The notes beneath the pieces were generated by a model. It made no database searches. It was not told where the DNA came from and worked only from the letters and a program-made list of their open reading frames with translations. Shown here one piece after another: positions 1-7,456 of a stretch of DNA of 25,087 bases. The position numbers and the translations under genes are program-made. Position 1 is the first letter of the stretch. Each line of letters begins with the position of its first letter. This DNA is from SM1-46 sp002451215 (GTDB taxonomy: Bacteria > Pseudomonadota > Gammaproteobacteria > Acidiferrobacterales > Sulfurifustaceae), in assembly GCA_002451215.1 (NCBI GenBank), contig DKBM01000128.1, positions 1 through 25,087 of the forward strand, given 5' to 3'.

Positions 1-422
1 AGCTCCGCTTCGGTCTCGGCGAACGCATACCGCGACGTGGGCAACTCGAGGGTCTCGGCGGCAAGCCGCCGGATGCCCTCGCGATTCATGGTGAGCTGCG
101 CGGCACGCGCGGTGGGAATTACCTCGGCAATGCCGGCACGCTCGATTTCGGCCAACATATCCGTCGCAATGGCCTCGATTTCCGGAACGATGATCTGTGG
201 CCTCTCGCGCTCAACCAGCGCCCGAAGAGCCGCCCCATCCGCCATGTTGATGACATGCGCCCGATGCGCAACCTGGTGTCCCGGGGCGTTGGGATAGCGG
301 TCAACCGCGATCACCTCTACGCCGAGACGCTGCAGGGCGATGATGACCTCCTTGCCGAGTTCTCCCGCCCCCAGGAGCATTACCCTCGTGGCCGATGGAC
401 TTAACGGCGTGCCAATCCGCAT
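1..422 (-). CDS. purT: Formate-dependent phosphoribosylglycinamide formyltransferase (GAR transformylase 2), N-terminal part
   Basis: PurT is the folate-independent enzyme that uses formate and ATP to formylate glycinamide ribonucleotide in cytosolic purine synthesis. Only about 140 residues are present; the 3' end lies beyond the window edge. The translation matches the PurT N-terminus closely: a nucleotide-fold glycine motif VMLLGAGELGKEV near residues 14-26, then VEVIAVDRY, VPEIEAIATDML and LTMNREGIRRLAAE, which is the ATP-grasp family signature around substrate binding. The ATG at 422-420 directly follows the thiL TGA (425-423) with no spacer, so translation is probably coupled to thiL. 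In many gammaproteobacteria pgpA follows thiL, so purT is a less usual neighbour. Identity is very secure; the activity of the missing C-terminal part cannot be judged. Confidence 0.93.
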   Translation of the reverse strand, partial: MRIGTPLSPSATRVMLLGAGELGKEVIIALQRLGVEVIAVDRYPNAPGHQVAHRAHVINMADGAALRALVERERPQIIVPEIEAIATDMLAEIERAGIAEVIPTARAAQLTMNREGIRRLAAETLELPTSRYAFAETEAE

Positions 423-1403
423 TCAGTTCCCCTTGTTCGCGTGTTGCGTGAAGTGATCGTAACCCGCATGAAGCTCGACATAGCGGTGGCCGGAAGCATC
501 GAGCACGGTGAGTCCGGCTTCGCTGACCGCTTCTCCGATGCGGGTAATCCGACAGCCAAGCATCGGCGTGAGCGCCTCGAGCGCTGCGACGCGCCCGGGT
601 GGAACGCTAAAGCAAAGTTCATAGTCGTCGCCCTGCGTGAGCGCCGGCTCCCAGCCTGCCCGCGCGAATTCCCCCCGATACACATCCGAGACGGGCAGGC
701 GGGACAGCTCGATACGCGCACCGACCCCGCTTGCCGCCAATACGTGACCGAGATCGGCCAGCAGACCATCGGATATATCGATCGCGGCCGAAGCGATACC
801 GCGCAGCCGCAGGCCTTCAGCAACGCGCGGGTGCGGCCGCACCAGCCGGGCACGCACCGACGCAAAGGCGACCGCGTCCAACAGTTGACGACCAAGTACG
901 TGATTGAGTGCGAGTGCCGCGTCGCCGAGCACGCCGGTAACATAAATCGCATCCCCAACTCCCGCGCCGTCACGTCGCAATGCGGTATCAACCGGCACGT
1001 GTCCGTAGGCACCGACCGTGATGTTCAATGGGCCGTGCGCCAGATTGCCGCCCACCAGCTGCACGCCAAATTCGCGCGAAAGCTCATAGAAACCACGACA
1101 GAAGCCCTCCAGCCAGCGCGGTTCCGCATCGGGAAGCGTAAGACTCAGGGTGGCCCAGGCGGGCTCCGCCCCCATCGCCGCAAGATCGCTGAGATTGACC
1201 GCCAGCGCACGATAGCCGAGATCCGCAGGATCCGTGTCTGCAAGAAAATGCACACCGGCCACCAGCGTGTCCGTAGTGGCAACCAGCTCGTGCCCCAGTG
1301 GAACACGTAGCAGCGCTGCATCATCTCCGATGCCGAGCACCACGTCGGCGCGCGTCACCGGCTGAGTCGCGAAGTAGGTTCGTATGATCTCGAACTCGTC
1401 CAC
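423..1403 (-). CDS. thiL: Thiamine-monophosphate kinase
   Basis: ThiL phosphorylates thiamine monophosphate to thiamine diphosphate, the last step of cofactor synthesis in the cytosol. The product is 326 residues, usual for the family. Visible landmarks are the N-terminal GIGDDAA metal/ATP motif (residues 24-30), STDTLV-like TTDTLVAGVHF (43-53), the LAVNLSDLAAMGA segment (67-79), AIDISDGLLADLGH in the second half, and the C-terminal QGDDYELCF. At residues 118-120 the usual GGD of this ATP-grasp-unrelated PurM-like fold reads GGN, a possible change of a metal ligand. The gene starts 12 nt after the nusB stop and is followed without a gap by purT, so it is part of the ribBA-ribH-nusB-thiL-purT transcription unit. 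Confidence 0.95.
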   Translation of the reverse strand: MDEFEIIRTYFATQPVTRADVVLGIGDDAALLRVPLGHELVATTDTLVAGVHFLADTDPADLGYRALAVNLSDLAAMGAEPAWATLSLTLPDAEPRWLEGFCRGFYELSREFGVQLVGGNLAHGPLNITVGAYGHVPVDTALRRDGAGVGDAIYVTGVLGDAALALNHVLGRQLLDAVAFASVRARLVRPHPRVAEGLRLRGIASAAIDISDGLLADLGHVLAASGVGARIELSRLPVSDVYRGEFARAGWEPALTQGDDYELCFSVPPGRVAALEALTPMLGCRITRIGEAVSEAGLTVLDASGHRYVELHAGYDHFTQHANKGN

Positions 1404-1415
1404 CGCCGGTGCGGC

Positions 1416-1877
1416 CTAAACCGGGGCGCGGGCGGCGCCTACCTCGTGCGGACGCAGCGCGTGGGCGACCTTGTCGAGTATGGCATTAACGTACTTGTGA
1501 CCGTGCTCGGCGCCAAAGGTCTTGGCCAGTTCGACCGCCTCGTTCAGTACGACGCGGTAGGGTATCTCGGGATGAAATTCAAACTCGTAGGCACCAATGC
1601 GTAGACAGGCGAGTTCCACAGGATCGACGTCGTCTACCGACCGATCGAGATGAGGAATCAGGTGATCGTCGAGTTCGTGCTGATGGAGCGGGATTTCGCG
1701 CAGCAACTGATGGAAAAACTCGAGATCGATCCCTTCCATCTCATGATCGAGGACATAATGGCTCTCGATATCCCCCGGCGCTTGGCCAGTGAGCTGCCAT
1801 TGGTAGAGGGCCTGCAGTGCAGCGCGGCGCGCGAGATGCCTTCCGCCCTGCATTGCGCCGGCTGTTTTCCGGCTCAT
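1416..1877 (-). CDS. nusB: Transcription antitermination protein NusB
   Basis: NusB binds boxA RNA with NusE/S10 and supports antitermination of rRNA operons. The product is 153 residues, slightly longer than E. coli NusB because of short N- and C-terminal tails. The all-helical family pattern is clear: RRAALQALYQWQLTG near residues 17-31, then the DVDPVELACLRIGAYEF segment, IPYRVVLNEAVELAKTFG and HKYVNAILDKVA towards the C-terminus. The start is well supported by a strong Shine-Dalgarno AGGAGGAG (rc of 1883-1890) that overlaps the ribH stop codon. It lies 11 nt after ribH and 12 nt before thiL, the standard ribH-nusB-thiL order. Confidence 0.96.
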   Translation of the reverse strand: MSRKTAGAMQGGRHLARRAALQALYQWQLTGQAPGDIESHYVLDHEMEGIDLEFFHQLLREIPLHQHELDDHLIPHLDRSVDDVDPVELACLRIGAYEFEFHPEIPYRVVLNEAVELAKTFGAEHGHKYVNAILDKVAHALRPHEVGAARAPV

Positions 1878-1888
1878 ACCATCTCCTC

Positions 1889-2365
1889 CTAGGCACGCAA
1901 CTTCTTGAGGAGGTTGACCATCTCGATCGCAGTCAGCGCCGCATCGATCCCTTTGTTGCCGGCCTTGGTGCCGGCCCGCTCGATTGCCTGCTCAATCGTA
2001 TCGGTCGTGAGAACGCCGAACGCGACCGGTACATCGAACTGCATAGTCACCTGTGACACACCCTTCGCGCACTCTCCCGCCACATAGTCAAAATGCGGGG
2101 TGGCCCCGCGAATTACGCAGCCGAGCGCAATCAGCGCATCAAATTTCTTGGCACCCGCCAGCGCCTTGAGCGCCAGCGGAATCTCGTACGCTCCTGGCAC
2201 GCGCACCACTTCCACGTTTGCCGGATCGGCACCATGACGCAACAGCGTGTCAGTTGCCGCGACGAGCAGCCGCTCGCCAATAAAATCGTTGAAGCGTCCC
2301 AACACAATGCCGAAACGGGCATTACGTACCACAAGGTCGCCCTCGATGCTCTTGATCGTACTCAT
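1889..2365 (-). CDS. ribH: 6,7-dimethyl-8-ribityllumazine synthase
   Basis: RibH condenses 3,4-dihydroxy-2-butanone 4-phosphate with the ribitylaminouracil to give lumazine, the penultimate riboflavin step; the family forms pentamers or icosahedral shells in the cytosol. The 158-residue length is normal. Family motifs seen are FGIVLGRFNDFI near the N-terminus (phenylalanine stacking on substrate), VRVPGAYEIPLAL in the middle, ALGCVIRGATPHFDYV with its active-site His, and FGVLTTDTIEQAIERAG. The ATG overlaps the ribBA stop by 4 nt (ATGA), so translational coupling to ribBA is likely. Nothing unusual in the sequence. Confidence 0.97.
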   Translation of the reverse strand: MSTIKSIEGDLVVRNARFGIVLGRFNDFIGERLLVAATDTLLRHGADPANVEVVRVPGAYEIPLALKALAGAKKFDALIALGCVIRGATPHFDYVAGECAKGVSQVTMQFDVPVAFGVLTTDTIEQAIERAGTKAGNKGIDAALTAIEMVNLLKKLRA

Positions 2366-3516
2366 CCGATGCTTTTCTTCTCTTTTGGGAAATCTGCATT
2401 GAGCGCGGTTGCTTCAAGGTAGCCAACGATTTCCAGTCCAAAACCGGAAAGCCCCGGAGCCTTCATTGCATGCCCCAGCACGCGCATCTTGCCGACACCG
2501 AGATCGGCAAGTATCTGGCTGCCGAGTCCATAGGTGCGCATCTCGTTGCGCTCCGCGCGGGCCGCCAATTCTAGGCCGACGCCTCGCTTGTTCAAGTGTT
2601 CGACGCGCCGGAGCAGATTAATCGGTGGCTCCTCCTGCTGGAGGATCACGACCACGCCGGCTCCCTCCCGGTTCACGCGCTCGAGCGCCCGATGCAGTGT
2701 CCAATGACCAGCGCGATGCACGTCCGTAAACAAATCGAGCAGGCTCTCCTGAACGTGGACACGGACAAGCGTCGGCCACTCGCGACGGATGTCCCCCTTC
2801 ACCAGCGCCAAATGGACCGAGTCACCGATATCGTCATGATAGGCAACCACGCGAAATTCCCCGTGCTCAGTTGGCAGCACGGCCTCGCCGACACGCTGGA
2901 CGGTTGACTCCTTCTCTACGCGATAGCGGATGAGATCCGCGATCGTCCCAATCTTCAGTCCATGCTCGCGTGCATACTGCTGCAACTGTGGCAGGCGCGC
3001 CATGCTGCCGTCTTCATTCATGATCTCGCAGATGACCGCTGCAGACGGGAATCCTGCGAGGCGCGCCAGATCGCAACCAGCCTCAGTATGGCCGGCTCGC
3101 GCCAGCACACCACCCTTCTGCGCCATGAGAGGGAATATATGACCAGGCATCACGACGTCTGCGGGGCTCGCATCCGCCTTTACTGCCGCAAGGATAGTGG
3201 TCGCGCGATCCGCAGCCGAGATGCCGGTGGTCACACCGTGCGCTGCCTCGATCGAGACAGTGAAATTGGTCGTGCCGCGGTAATGCGTGTCACTCACCAT
3301 GAGCGGAAGATTGAGCTGGCGGCAACGTTCCTGCGTCAGGGTGAGGCATATGAGCCCACGGCCGTGCCGCGCCATGAAGTTGACGTCTTCCGGGCGCACC
3401 AGCGAGGCCACCATCACGAGGTCGCCCTCATTCTCGCGATCCTCATCGTCCATAAGGACCACCATGCGGCCGCGTCGCAACTCCTCGACGATCTCTGGGG
3501 TACGGCTGATATCCAT
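2362..3516 (-). CDS. ribB: 3,4-dihydroxy-2-butanone-4-phosphate synthase with degenerate GTP cyclohydrolase II-like domain
   Basis: The N-terminal half (about residues 1-200) is DHBP synthase, which converts ribulose 5-phosphate to the four-carbon unit of riboflavin. It keeps the acidic loop MDDEDRENEGDLV (22-34), AAHGVTTGISAADRATT (91-107), RAGHTEAGCDLARLAG (140-155) and CEIMNEDG (163-170). The C-terminal half (about 205-384) has the length and outline of GTP cyclohydrolase II, but the region corresponding to the zinc site (about 250-270) has no cysteine where active enzymes have three, and the RQEGRG-type motif reads LQQEEPPIN (292-300). This is expected to be an inactive domain, as in the RibBX class known from Proteobacteria. 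The ATG at 3516-3514 heads the ribBA-ribH-nusB-thiL-purT unit; its Shine-Dalgarno is weak. Confidence 0.93.
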   Translation of the reverse strand: MDISRTPEIVEELRRGRMVVLMDDEDRENEGDLVMVASLVRPEDVNFMARHGRGLICLTLTQERCRQLNLPLMVSDTHYRGTTNFTVSIEAAHGVTTGISAADRATTILAAVKADASPADVVMPGHIFPLMAQKGGVLARAGHTEAGCDLARLAGFPSAAVICEIMNEDGSMARLPQLQQYAREHGLKIGTIADLIRYRVEKESTVQRVGEAVLPTEHGEFRVVAYHDDIGDSVHLALVKGDIRREWPTLVRVHVQESLLDLFTDVHRAGHWTLHRALERVNREGAGVVVILQQEEPPINLLRRVEHLNKRGVGLELAARAERNEMRTYGLGSQILADLGVGKMRVLGHAMKAPGLSGFGLEIVGYLEATALNADFPKEKKSIG

Positions 3517-3747
3517 AACGGCTGCCTAAGTCTGGGAAAACCCGCCCATTATCGCCTATTTTTCCAGTCGTGACTGCCCTGCGAGTCGATCAGCGACGAA
3601 ATCTCGACACTCGCCGCCCATCCGGCGCGCCGCCACACTTGTCGAAAACCCGTCACCTGGCCTTAACCCCAGGTCCCAGCCGCTATAGTTTAAGGGGCAA
3701 CAACAAGCTGTTTCTTGCCTGATTTTGTCGTTGTGAGGCGCAGGGTC
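3517..3747. other. Divergent intergenic region between ribBA and the kinase gene
   Basis: About 230 nt separate two divergent starts. It holds the putative ribBA promoter. For the plus strand, a TATAGT (3684-3689) with CTTAAC (3662-3667) 16 nt upstream is a weak -10/-35 candidate for the kinase gene. No convincing RNA gene, riboswitch or repeat was recognised. Confidence 0.5.
3548..3576 (-). promoter_or_regulatory. Putative sigma70 promoter for ribBA operon
   Basis: On the minus strand GATAAT (rc of 3548-3553) matches the -10 consensus at five of six positions. A weak -35, CAGTCA (rc of 3571-3576, three of six), lies 17 nt upstream. Transcription would begin about 25-30 nt before the ribBA ATG. 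No FMN riboswitch-like sequence was found in this leader, which is too short to hold one. Confidence 0.45.
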
Positions 3748-5040
3748 GTGGAAGCTCACAAGCTCAACACAATTACGAGCACGGTGGTACTTTCGCATCG
3801 CTTTACGGAGCGGCGCGCTAACGCCGCGCGTGCGCACGCCCGTGAATCCGCACCGGGCCTTGCGCCGGGTGACCGGCTCGGCCGCTACACCCTGCTGGAG
3901 CGCCTCGGCGACGGCGGCATGGGTGTCGTCTACAAGGCGCACGATGCGGAACTGCAGCGCATCGTTGCGCTCAAGGTCCTGCCGCCCGATGTGTGCCGCC
4001 ATCCCGACCATCTGCAGCGCTTCCGCGCCGAAGCGCAGGCCCACGCACGGCTAAATCATCCGAACGTGCTGACACTCTACTCGCTCATGGAGCTCTCTGC
4101 CGGTGAGGTACTGGTGCTGGAGTATGTCGAGGGCCAGACCCTTGCGCAGCTGCTGCGCTCGCAGGGCCCGCTGCCGGTCAGCGAGGCGGTACGCCTGTTC
4201 GTCCAGGTGCTCGAGGGCGTCGCCCATATTCACCGTCGAAGCGTTGTGCATCGCGACCTGAAACCCTCCAACCTCTTCGTCACGCAGGACGGCATCATCA
4301 AGATCATGGACTTCGGTGTCGCCAAACTTCTTGATAACAGCGACGCGGCACAACACGCTACCATGGCCGGAACCTTGCTTTACATGGCGCCCGAGCAGAT
4401 CAATAGCCGTGGTACCGACTATCGGTCCGACATCTATACGCTTGGCGTCACCTTGTATGAGACTATTACCGGGCGCCTGCCGTTTGAGCGGCGCACTGAC
4501 TTCGCGCTTATGCACGCCCACGTGCAGGAATCGCCTCCGCGGCCGAAGCACTACGCGCGCCGCGTTCCTCCGGAGCTCGAGTGGGTAATCCTGAAAGCGA
4601 TTGAAAAGGATCCGGCCCGCCGGTTCCAGACCGTAAGTGAATTTCGCGTCGCGTTGCTTAAACTCGGTCTCATTGAGCGCCGGCAGCGTGACGGGGAAGT
4701 GATTCATGCCGCCGCTACCCCGCACGAGCGGGACATGCGCCGTTATGGCCTGCATCAGCGTGCTCCATGGATCGGTGGCCTGGGATTTGATGCCGCGCTC
4801 GTCGCCACCGCAGCATTCCTGCTTTGGAATCTTGGCGTTGTGCCAACCCCTAGCACCGCTCCGAGTGTGACGCCGCTGGCACAGACCAAACCAGTCGCCG
4901 TGAAGACTGCTCAAATCGCCAAGCGCACACCGGTCGCCCGGCCCGCGGTACGAAAGACGGCGGTTACGCCACCTCCCGCGCCAACCAAGGCAGCCAGTCG
5001 CGACCGCTACGACGTCGTCCGCGACGCCTGGGGCAGCTAG
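3748..5040 (+). CDS. Membrane-anchored serine/threonine protein kinase (PknB-like)
   Basis: A Hanks-type kinase predicted to phosphorylate Ser/Thr on unknown cytoplasmic targets. From a GTG at 3748 (430 residues) the kinase domain spans about 46-308: glycine loop GDGGMGVV (54-61), VALK with Lys76, helix-C Glu95, catalytic HRDLKPSN (168-175), DFG (188-190), APE (214-216). All catalytic residues are present. One membrane segment (about 341-365) is followed by a roughly 65-residue Pro/Ala/Lys/Thr-rich tail, presumably periplasmic, with no PASTA or other sensor domain seen. No ATG precedes the kinase domain in frame; GTG 3748 was chosen because TGAGG (3734-3738) lies 9 nt upstream. TTG 3715, GTG 3733 and GTG 3784 are alternatives. 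A lipoprotein gene follows after 29 nt. The pair is opposite in strand to the flanking rib genes. Confidence 0.9.
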   Translation: MEAHKLNTITSTVVLSHRFTERRANAARAHARESAPGLAPGDRLGRYTLLERLGDGGMGVVYKAHDAELQRIVALKVLPPDVCRHPDHLQRFRAEAQAHARLNHPNVLTLYSLMELSAGEVLVLEYVEGQTLAQLLRSQGPLPVSEAVRLFVQVLEGVAHIHRRSVVHRDLKPSNLFVTQDGIIKIMDFGVAKLLDNSDAAQHATMAGTLLYMAPEQINSRGTDYRSDIYTLGVTLYETITGRLPFERRTDFALMHAHVQESPPRPKHYARRVPPELEWVILKAIEKDPARRFQTVSEFRVALLKLGLIERRQRDGEVIHAAATPHERDMRRYGLHQRAPWIGGLGFDAALVATAAFLLWNLGVVPTPSTAPSVTPLAQTKPVAVKTAQIAKRTPVARPAVRKTAVTPPPAPTKAASRDRYDVVRDAWGS

Positions 5041-5072
5041 CCTTCATCCGCGACAGGGATCGTCTCACTGTG

Positions 5073-5651
5073 ATGCACACCAGCGCCAGCCACGTCGCGC
5101 GCCTCGCCGTTCTCTTGTTGCTTAGTGTTCTTTTCACCGGCTGCGCAAGCCTGTTTACCCCGGATTGCGCACACTTCGAAGAAGACCGCAAGCAAACCGA
5201 CTACACGCCTCGCTTTGACCACTCCACCGCCAAGACTCGCAAGCTCGCCGCGGAGATGCGGCCGCTTTCCCGCAATGTACTGGCAGCTGCGCCGCTATAC
5301 AGGATAGAGCCCGAAACCGGCCCGGCACGTCGTTGCACCCATTTCACGCTGCGCAAGGAACTGTACCTACAGCGATCAGATAGGGTGCGCGCACTGATCG
5401 TCGAGGAAACCCGTGAGATCTTTACCGAAGGCGGCAAGCGCGTAGCGACTAAAGTCGTGAACCTCTCCGAGCAACTGGCGAAGCCGGGTTACTACAGTGC
5501 GCAGGAGCTTTTGCCTATCCCGGAGGCAACCCCTGCCGGAAAATACCGCGTTGTCAGTCGTCTCACTTACCGCACGAAACCCAAGGCCAAACCCGCCCTG
5601 CTGGCGCGCGCAACGCTGGACTTCGAGGTACCCCCGAAAAAGACCCGTTAG
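5073..5651 (+). CDS. Predicted outer-membrane lipoprotein, unknown function
   Basis: I do not recognise the family. The 192-residue product starts with a signal peptide (hydrophobic run about residues 11-21) ending in the lipobox LFTGC, so Cys24 should be lipidated; Ala-Ser at +2/+3 does not give the Asp retention signal, pointing to the outer membrane. The mature part is hydrophilic, has two further cysteines (in TPDCAH and RRCTHF) that could form a disulfide, and ends in alternating strands (KYRVVSRLTY, ATLDFEV) that suggest a small beta-sandwich. Start: ATG 5073, or the adjacent GTG 5070; ACAGGGA lies 10-13 nt upstream. It begins 32 nt after the kinase stop and is probably cotranscribed with it, so it may be a partner or extracytoplasmic sensor of the kinase. 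That link is inference from position only. Confidence 0.8.
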   Translation: MHTSASHVARLAVLLLLSVLFTGCASLFTPDCAHFEEDRKQTDYTPRFDHSTAKTRKLAAEMRPLSRNVLAAAPLYRIEPETGPARRCTHFTLRKELYLQRSDRVRALIVEETREIFTEGGKRVATKVVNLSEQLAKPGYYSAQELLPIPEATPAGKYRVVSRLTYRTKPKAKPALLARATLDFEVPPKKTR

Positions 5652-5673
5652 CGGATTTGCCTAGAGGAATCCG
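5652..5673. terminator. Possible stem-loop between convergent lipoprotein and ribE ends
   Basis: CGGATT (5652-5657) pairs with AATCCG (5668-5673) around a 10-nt loop. It sits exactly at the convergent junction and includes the ribE stop codon. There is no following T-run on either strand, so it is only a weak candidate for a bidirectional terminator. Confidence 0.3.
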
Positions 5674-6314
5674 TGCTCCGAGAGGAATTCGCGCGTGATC
5701 ATGCTTCCCGGCGTGGCGGCCTGTTTGCCAAGCAGCAACCGTTCGAGGTAGCGCGCGATAAGATCAACCTCGATATTTACGGCGCGACCGGGCTGGTAGT
5801 CGTCAATAATCGTCTCGACGAGCGTGTGCGGAACGATATTTAGATCGAACACCGCGCCAATCACCTCGTTTACAGTGAGACTTACACCGTCCACGCAGAT
5901 CGAGCCCTTTTTCGCGATGTAGCGCGCCAGCTCCGCCGGAGCCTCGATGCGAATACGCACCGAGCGGGCGTCGACATGCCGGTTAAACACCTGACCAATC
6001 CCGTCGACATGGCCACTAACCAAATGGCCCCCGAGCCGGGTGGTCGGAGTCAGCGCCTTCTCCAGATTGATACGCTCTCCCACCCGCCACTGACCAACCG
6101 TCGTACGTGCCAACGTCTCGCCGGATACGTCGGCGACGAAACCTTCCCGCAGCAAATCAACGACCGTCAGGCATACGCCGTTCACCGCGATACTGTCGCC
6201 CAGCTTGACGTCACTCCGATCGAGCTTTCCGGTGGCAACGCCAATACGGACGTCGCCACCGCGCGCCTCCAGCTGCGTGACCTGACCAACCGCCTCGATA
6301 ATTCCAGTAAACAT
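5661..6314 (-). CDS. ribE: Riboflavin synthase, alpha subunit
   Basis: Riboflavin synthase dismutates two lumazine molecules into riboflavin and ribitylaminouracil, the last step of the pathway. The product is 217 residues and has the typical tandem lumazine-binding repeats: it begins with MFTGIIEAVG, carries DSIAVNGVCLTVV in the first barrel and GSICVDGVSLTVNEV in the second, plus LGGHLVSGHVDGIG between them. The start at 6314 is fixed by the invariant MFTGII and by a GGAG Shine-Dalgarno 6 nt upstream. It lies 41 nt after ribD in the glyA-nrdR-ribD-ribE unit. In related genomes ribBA usually comes next; here the convergent kinase/lipoprotein pair follows instead. Confidence 0.97.
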   Translation of the reverse strand: MFTGIIEAVGQVTQLEARGGDVRIGVATGKLDRSDVKLGDSIAVNGVCLTVVDLLREGFVADVSGETLARTTVGQWRVGERINLEKALTPTTRLGGHLVSGHVDGIGQVFNRHVDARSVRIRIEAPAELARYIAKKGSICVDGVSLTVNEVIGAVFDLNIVPHTLVETIIDDYQPGRAVNIEVDLIARYLERLLLGKQAATPGSMITREFLSEHGFL

Positions 6315-6355
6315 CACCGCTCCGAAGTGAACACGCCTGCTGCCATGCGCCCGGC

Positions 6356-7456
6356 TCATTCAACTGGCATGAGCCGGGCCGTGACGCGCCAATCCTCGCC
6401 CACTGCACGAACATCCACAACTTGCAGCTTTGTGCGCTCGTTCATGGCAGCGAGCGGTGCCACTGCGAACATGCCGCGTTCCGTCGCGCCCATGAGATGC
6501 GGCGCATAGTACAGGAGCACCTCGTCCACCAGGCCGGCATCCACCAACGAGCCACACAAAGTCGCTCCCGCCTCAACGAGTATTTCGTTGACTTCGCGGG
6601 CTGCGAGCGTCTGCATGAGTGACGCGAGGTTTACTCTCCCACCGTCCGCCGGGATCACGACAATCTCGGCGCCCGCCTGGTGAAGGGCCCGGGCCCGTGC
6701 CATGTCCGTGCTGGCGGTCGCGAGTAGCGTTGTGCCCGGCAAGCGTAACATCCGCGCGTTGCCAGGCATCCGCAACCTTGTGTCGACCACGACCCGCAAC
6801 GGTTGCCGACCTATCTCGAGCTCCCGTACCGTGAGCGAAGGATCATCGGCCAACACCGTCTCGACCCCGGTCAGTATGGCGGCGCTGCGCGCCCGCCAGC
6901 GCTGCACGTCTCGCCGTGCCGCCTCGCCGGTGATCCACTTGCTTTCACCTGACACAAGCGCCGTGCGCCCATCCATGCTCGCGGCAAGCTTTAGGCGCAC
7001 GAACGGGCGAGCGGCACGCATGCGCGACAGGAATCCGGGATTGAGCGCATCGGCATCGGCCTCCAATAGGCCGACCCCGACGGCGACTCCCGCCTGCTCC
7101 AGCGCCGCGAGCCCCTGACCCGCAACCCGCGGGTTCGGATCGAGCATGGCGGCGACCACCCGTTTTATACCGGCGCGAATTAGCGCGTCCGTGCAGGGAG
7201 GCGTGCGTCCATGATGACAGCAGGGTTCAAGCGTGACGTACGCGGTCGCACCGCGCGCAGCTGCTCCCGCCGCGCTGAGCGCTTCAATTTCCGCGTGCGG
7301 CAGGCCCGCGCGCTCGTGCCACCCCTCCCCCAGCATCTTGCCATCACGCGCAATTACACAGCCGACGCGCGGATTGGGATCAGCCGTATAGAGGCCGCGA
7401 CGCGCGAGCTGAATGGCGCGCGCCATGAAGCGCGCATCGTCAGCCGAGAAGCTCAT
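6356..7456 (-). CDS. ribD: Bifunctional diaminohydroxyphosphoribosylaminopyrimidine deaminase / 5-amino-6-(5-phosphoribosylamino)uracil reductase
   Basis: RibD carries out the second and third steps of riboflavin synthesis: deamination, then NADPH-dependent reduction of the ribosyl group. The 366-residue length is typical. The N-terminal deaminase domain (about 1-145) has the zinc-binding HAEIEAL (residues 54-60) and TLEPCCHHGRTPPC; the usual PCSH has a Cys in place of Ser, while the PCxH...PPC ligands are kept. The C-terminal reductase domain (about 146-366) shows RPFVRLKLAASMDGRTA, SKWITGEAARRDV and the nucleotide-binding ILVEAGATLCGSL. The ATG overlaps the nrdR stop by 4 nt (ATGA). Confidence 0.97.
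   Translation of the reverse strand: MSFSADDARFMARAIQLARRGLYTADPNPRVGCVIARDGKMLGEGWHERAGLPHAEIEALSAAGAAARGATAYVTLEPCCHHGRTPPCTDALIRAGIKRVVAAMLDPNPRVAGQGLAALEQAGVAVGVGLLEADADALNPGFLSRMRAARPFVRLKLAASMDGRTALVSGESKWITGEAARRDVQRWRARSAAILTGVETVLADDPSLTVRELEIGRQPLRVVVDTRLRMPGNARMLRLPGTTLLATASTDMARARALHQAGAEIVVIPADGGRVNLASLMQTLAAREVNEILVEAGATLCGSLVDAGLVDEVLLYYAPHLMGATERGMFAVAPLAAMNERTKLQVVDVRAVGEDWRVTARLMPVE

Noticed and set aside
441..1310. Long open frame (289 codons) on the plus strand opposite thiL
   Set aside because: It is antisense to a full-length, highly conserved thiL, has no recognisable domain and is explained by high GC content.
3517..3720. Possible FMN riboswitch upstream of ribBA
   Set aside because: The conserved FMN aptamer sequence blocks are not present on the minus strand, and the predicted leader is only about 25-30 nt.
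4051..4914. Long open frame (287 codons) on the minus strand opposite the kinase
   Set aside because: The plus-strand kinase has every catalytic motif; the antisense frame shows no family pattern and is a GC-driven shadow.
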